Assembly (NCBI GenBank): GCA_903953455.1
Contig: CAJBJW010000228.1
Location: 1 to 7,931 of the forward strand
Length of the DNA: 7,931 nt
Direction: 5' to 3'
From: an uncultured Pseudomonadota bacterium
Lineage (GTDB): Bacteria > Pseudomonadota > Gammaproteobacteria > Methylococcales > Methylomonadaceae
The position numbers were made by a program, and so were the translations under genes. This document shows, in pieces, positions 6,500-7,931 of this stretch; the stretch's first letter is position 1; each line of letters opens with the position of its first letter. The notes beneath the pieces were generated by a model, which was not told the origin of the DNA, did not search any database, and worked only from the letters and a program-made list of their open reading frames with translations.

Positions 6500-7282
6500 A
6501 TGGCTTTTATGCAAGGCAAACGAGTATTGATTGTCGGTTTAATTAGCAATCGCTCGATTGCATGGGGAATTGCACAAGCAATGCACCGTGAAGGCGCAGA
6601 GCTTGCTTTTACCTATCAGAATGAAAAACTCAAAGATCGTGTCACCACGATGGCAGCTGAATTAGACTCTTCAATTGCAATTGAATGTGACGTGAGCAGT
6701 GATGAGCAAATCGATCATGTTTTCAGCGAACTTGGCAAACAATGGGACGGTTTAGATTGTATCGTCCATTCAGTTGCGTTCGCGCCACGTGAAGCGCTTG
6801 ACGGTGATTATGTCAATGCAACCACCCGCGAGAATTTCCGTATCGCACACGATATTAGTTCATACAGTTTTACAGCACTTGCAAAAGCAGGACGCTCAAT
6901 GATGACTGGACGCAATGGTTCTTTATTAACCTTAAGTTATTTAGGAGCAGAACGCGCCATCCCGAATTACAACGTTATGGGTGTTGCAAAAGCGAGTTTA
7001 GAAGCAAATGTACGCTATATGGCGGTCTCTTTAGGTGCTGAGGGAACGCGTGTTAACGCTATTTCAGCTGGGCCAATTAGAACCCTTGCAGCGTCAGGCA
7101 TCAATGATTTCAAAGCCATGCTCAGCAAAGCAGCAGATGCTGCGCCACTGAAAAAGAATGTATCCATTGAGGAAGTAGGTAACGCTGCTGCCTTTTTATG
7201 TTCGGATTTAGCGTCAGGTATTACAGGTGAATTAATGTATGTTGATTGCGGCTATAACATTATGGGATTAGCGGCAGTTTAA
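6500..7282 (+). CDS. fabI: enoyl-[acyl-carrier-protein] reductase (NADH) FabI
   Basis: FabI carries out the last step of each fatty-acid elongation cycle, reducing trans-2-enoyl-ACP with NADH in the cytoplasm. The 260-residue protein has the usual length. It begins with the modified Rossmann motif GLISNRSIAWGIAQAMHREG and continues with AFTYQN. The catalytic segment is SYLGAERAIPNYNVMGVAK, with Tyr147, Tyr157 and Lys164 matching E. coli Tyr146, Tyr156 and Lys163. ISAGPIRTLAASGI and AAFLCSDLASGITGE follow. Residue 93 is Ala in HSVAFAP where E. coli has Gly, a common natural variant. The C-terminal VDCGYN has Cys at a position where many FabI proteins carry Gly. AGGAG at 6487-6491 sits 8 nt before the start. 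A strong terminator closes the unit. Confidence 0.97.
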   Translation: MAFMQGKRVLIVGLISNRSIAWGIAQAMHREGAELAFTYQNEKLKDRVTTMAAELDSSIAIECDVSSDEQIDHVFSELGKQWDGLDCIVHSVAFAPREALDGDYVNATTRENFRIAHDISSYSFTALAKAGRSMMTGRNGSLLTLSYLGAERAIPNYNVMGVAKASLEANVRYMAVSLGAEGTRVNAISAGPIRTLAASGINDFKAMLSKAADAAPLKKNVSIEEVGNAAAFLCSDLASGITGELMYVDCGYNIMGLAAV

Positions 7283-7315
7283 ACCGCGTTTTCATCCGCT
7301 ATGCGATGTATTCAT

Positions 7316-7351
7316 AAAACGGTGATATTTCAAAAGTATCACCGTTTTTTT
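7316..7351 (+). terminator. strong intrinsic terminator after fabI
   Basis: A perfect 12-bp stem (7316-7327 pairing with 7337-7348) with a 9-nt loop leads into a run of T ending at 7351. The stem core is CGGTGATA/TATCACCG. The A-rich arm could allow function on both strands. It separates fabI from ackA. Confidence 0.92.
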
Positions 7352-7380
7352 ATGCCCTTTTTTAGACCATAGGTAAATTC

Positions 7381-7931
7381 ATGTCTACACTGATCATTAA
7401 TGTTGGAAGTACATCCGTTAAAACACAATTATTTGGTAATGACCTGCAATGCAAAGCGGAACTTAATGCAGATTATGGAGCAAAGGACGGTCTAAAAATT
7501 TTCGGGACATCACTTAATGACATTCCTTTTTCACATAACGATGAAACTATTCATCATGCACACGCCACACTGACATTCCTCTTTGAAACATGGCAACACT
7601 GGTTAAATGAACACAAAATACACCTTTGTGGCATCGGGCACCGTGTCGTGCATGGTGGAGCGAATTTCCAAACTATCACTCTTATTACGCCATCTGTTTT
7701 AGATACCATTGCAGCATTAGATAACTACGCGCCACTACACAATCCACTCAATCGCCTCGGTATTGAGATGGCGGGGCGTTTTTTTATGAATATAACGCAA
7801 TACGCGGTATTTGATACCGCATTTCATCGAAATATCCCCACGTACGCGGGTCGCTATGCCATTGCGGAAAAATTATCAGCCAATGTCGATTTTTATCGCT
7901 ACGGCTTTCATGGTATTTCATGCAAACACAG
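7381..7931 (+). CDS. ackA: acetate kinase AckA, 3'-truncated by window
   Basis: Acetate kinase interconverts acetate plus ATP and acetyl phosphate plus ADP in the cytoplasm. Only the first 183 residues are present, slightly under half of the usual roughly 400; the window ends inside the gene with no stop. The start at 7381 has AGG at 7371-7373. Visible motifs are the phosphate-binding NVGSTSVK (7-14), GHRVVHGG (86-93, with Arg88), APLHNP (117-122, His120), VFDTAFH (143-149, Asp145) and YGFHGIS (174-180, His177). These match the active-site residues of the ASKHA-fold acetate kinases. After GIS the family usually has His, whereas this protein has Cys181. Propionate or butyrate kinase is a weaker alternative. 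The usual partner, phosphotransacetylase or phosphoketolase, would lie outside the window. The fabI terminator precedes it, but I see no clear promoter. Confidence 0.94.
   Translation, partial: MSTLIINVGSTSVKTQLFGNDLQCKAELNADYGAKDGLKIFGTSLNDIPFSHNDETIHHAHATLTFLFETWQHWLNEHKIHLCGIGHRVVHGGANFQTITLITPSVLDTIAALDNYAPLHNPLNRLGIEMAGRFFMNITQYAVFDTAFHRNIPTYAGRYAIAEKLSANVDFYRYGFHGISCKH

Noticed and set aside
6770..6790. FabI Ala93 as a triclosan-resistance change
   Set aside because: E. coli resistance involves Gly93 changes, but Ala at this position is common in natural FabI proteins, so resistance cannot be claimed.

Overview
The window looks like a chromosomal segment of a Gram-negative, probably gammaproteobacterial, genome with moderately low GC. 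The basis is the gene families: NagZ, LolA, an NtrY-type kinase, a SlyD-type FKBP, a FabI very close in wording to gammaproteobacterial FabI, and an outer-membrane beta-barrel ending in Phe. I cannot name genus or species. Every gene is on the + strand. No mobile element, CRISPR array, tRNA or rRNA was seen.

Layout. 1-901: nagZ missing its 5' end (peptidoglycan recycling). 962-3106: a large membrane sensor histidine kinase of the NtrY type. 3109-3137: two adjacent perfect AT-rich palindromes. 3154-3324: an unrecognised 56-residue single-pass membrane protein whose stop overlaps the start of lolA (3321-3947). 3948-4192: an AT-rich promoter region. 4193-5206: a secreted, extremely histidine-rich coiled-coil/outer-membrane barrel protein, closed by a strong terminator. 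5389-5583 and 5584-5901: an unrecognised 64-residue protein followed with no spacer by a Rieske [2Fe-2S] ferredoxin. 5989-6474: a SlyD-like prolyl isomerase with a short His tail. 6500-7282: fabI, closed by a strong terminator. 7381-7931: the first 183 codons of acetate kinase, cut by the window end.

How the genes relate. Most are housekeeping envelope and metabolism genes: wall recycling, lipoprotein sorting, fatty-acid elongation and acetate metabolism. Likely transcription units, inferred from spacing and terminators, are nagZ-kinase(-small ORF-lolA), the His-rich outer-membrane protein alone, the 64-aa ORF with the Rieske gene, slyD-fabI, and ackA onward. The least ordinary features are the His-rich outer-membrane protein with an 18-bp repeat in its metal-binding stretch, the two unnamed small proteins coupled to lolA and to the Rieske gene, the NtrY-like kinase without an adjacent response regulator, and the twin palindromes. 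I see no strong case for a wholly new multi-gene system. The His-rich envelope protein is the best lead.
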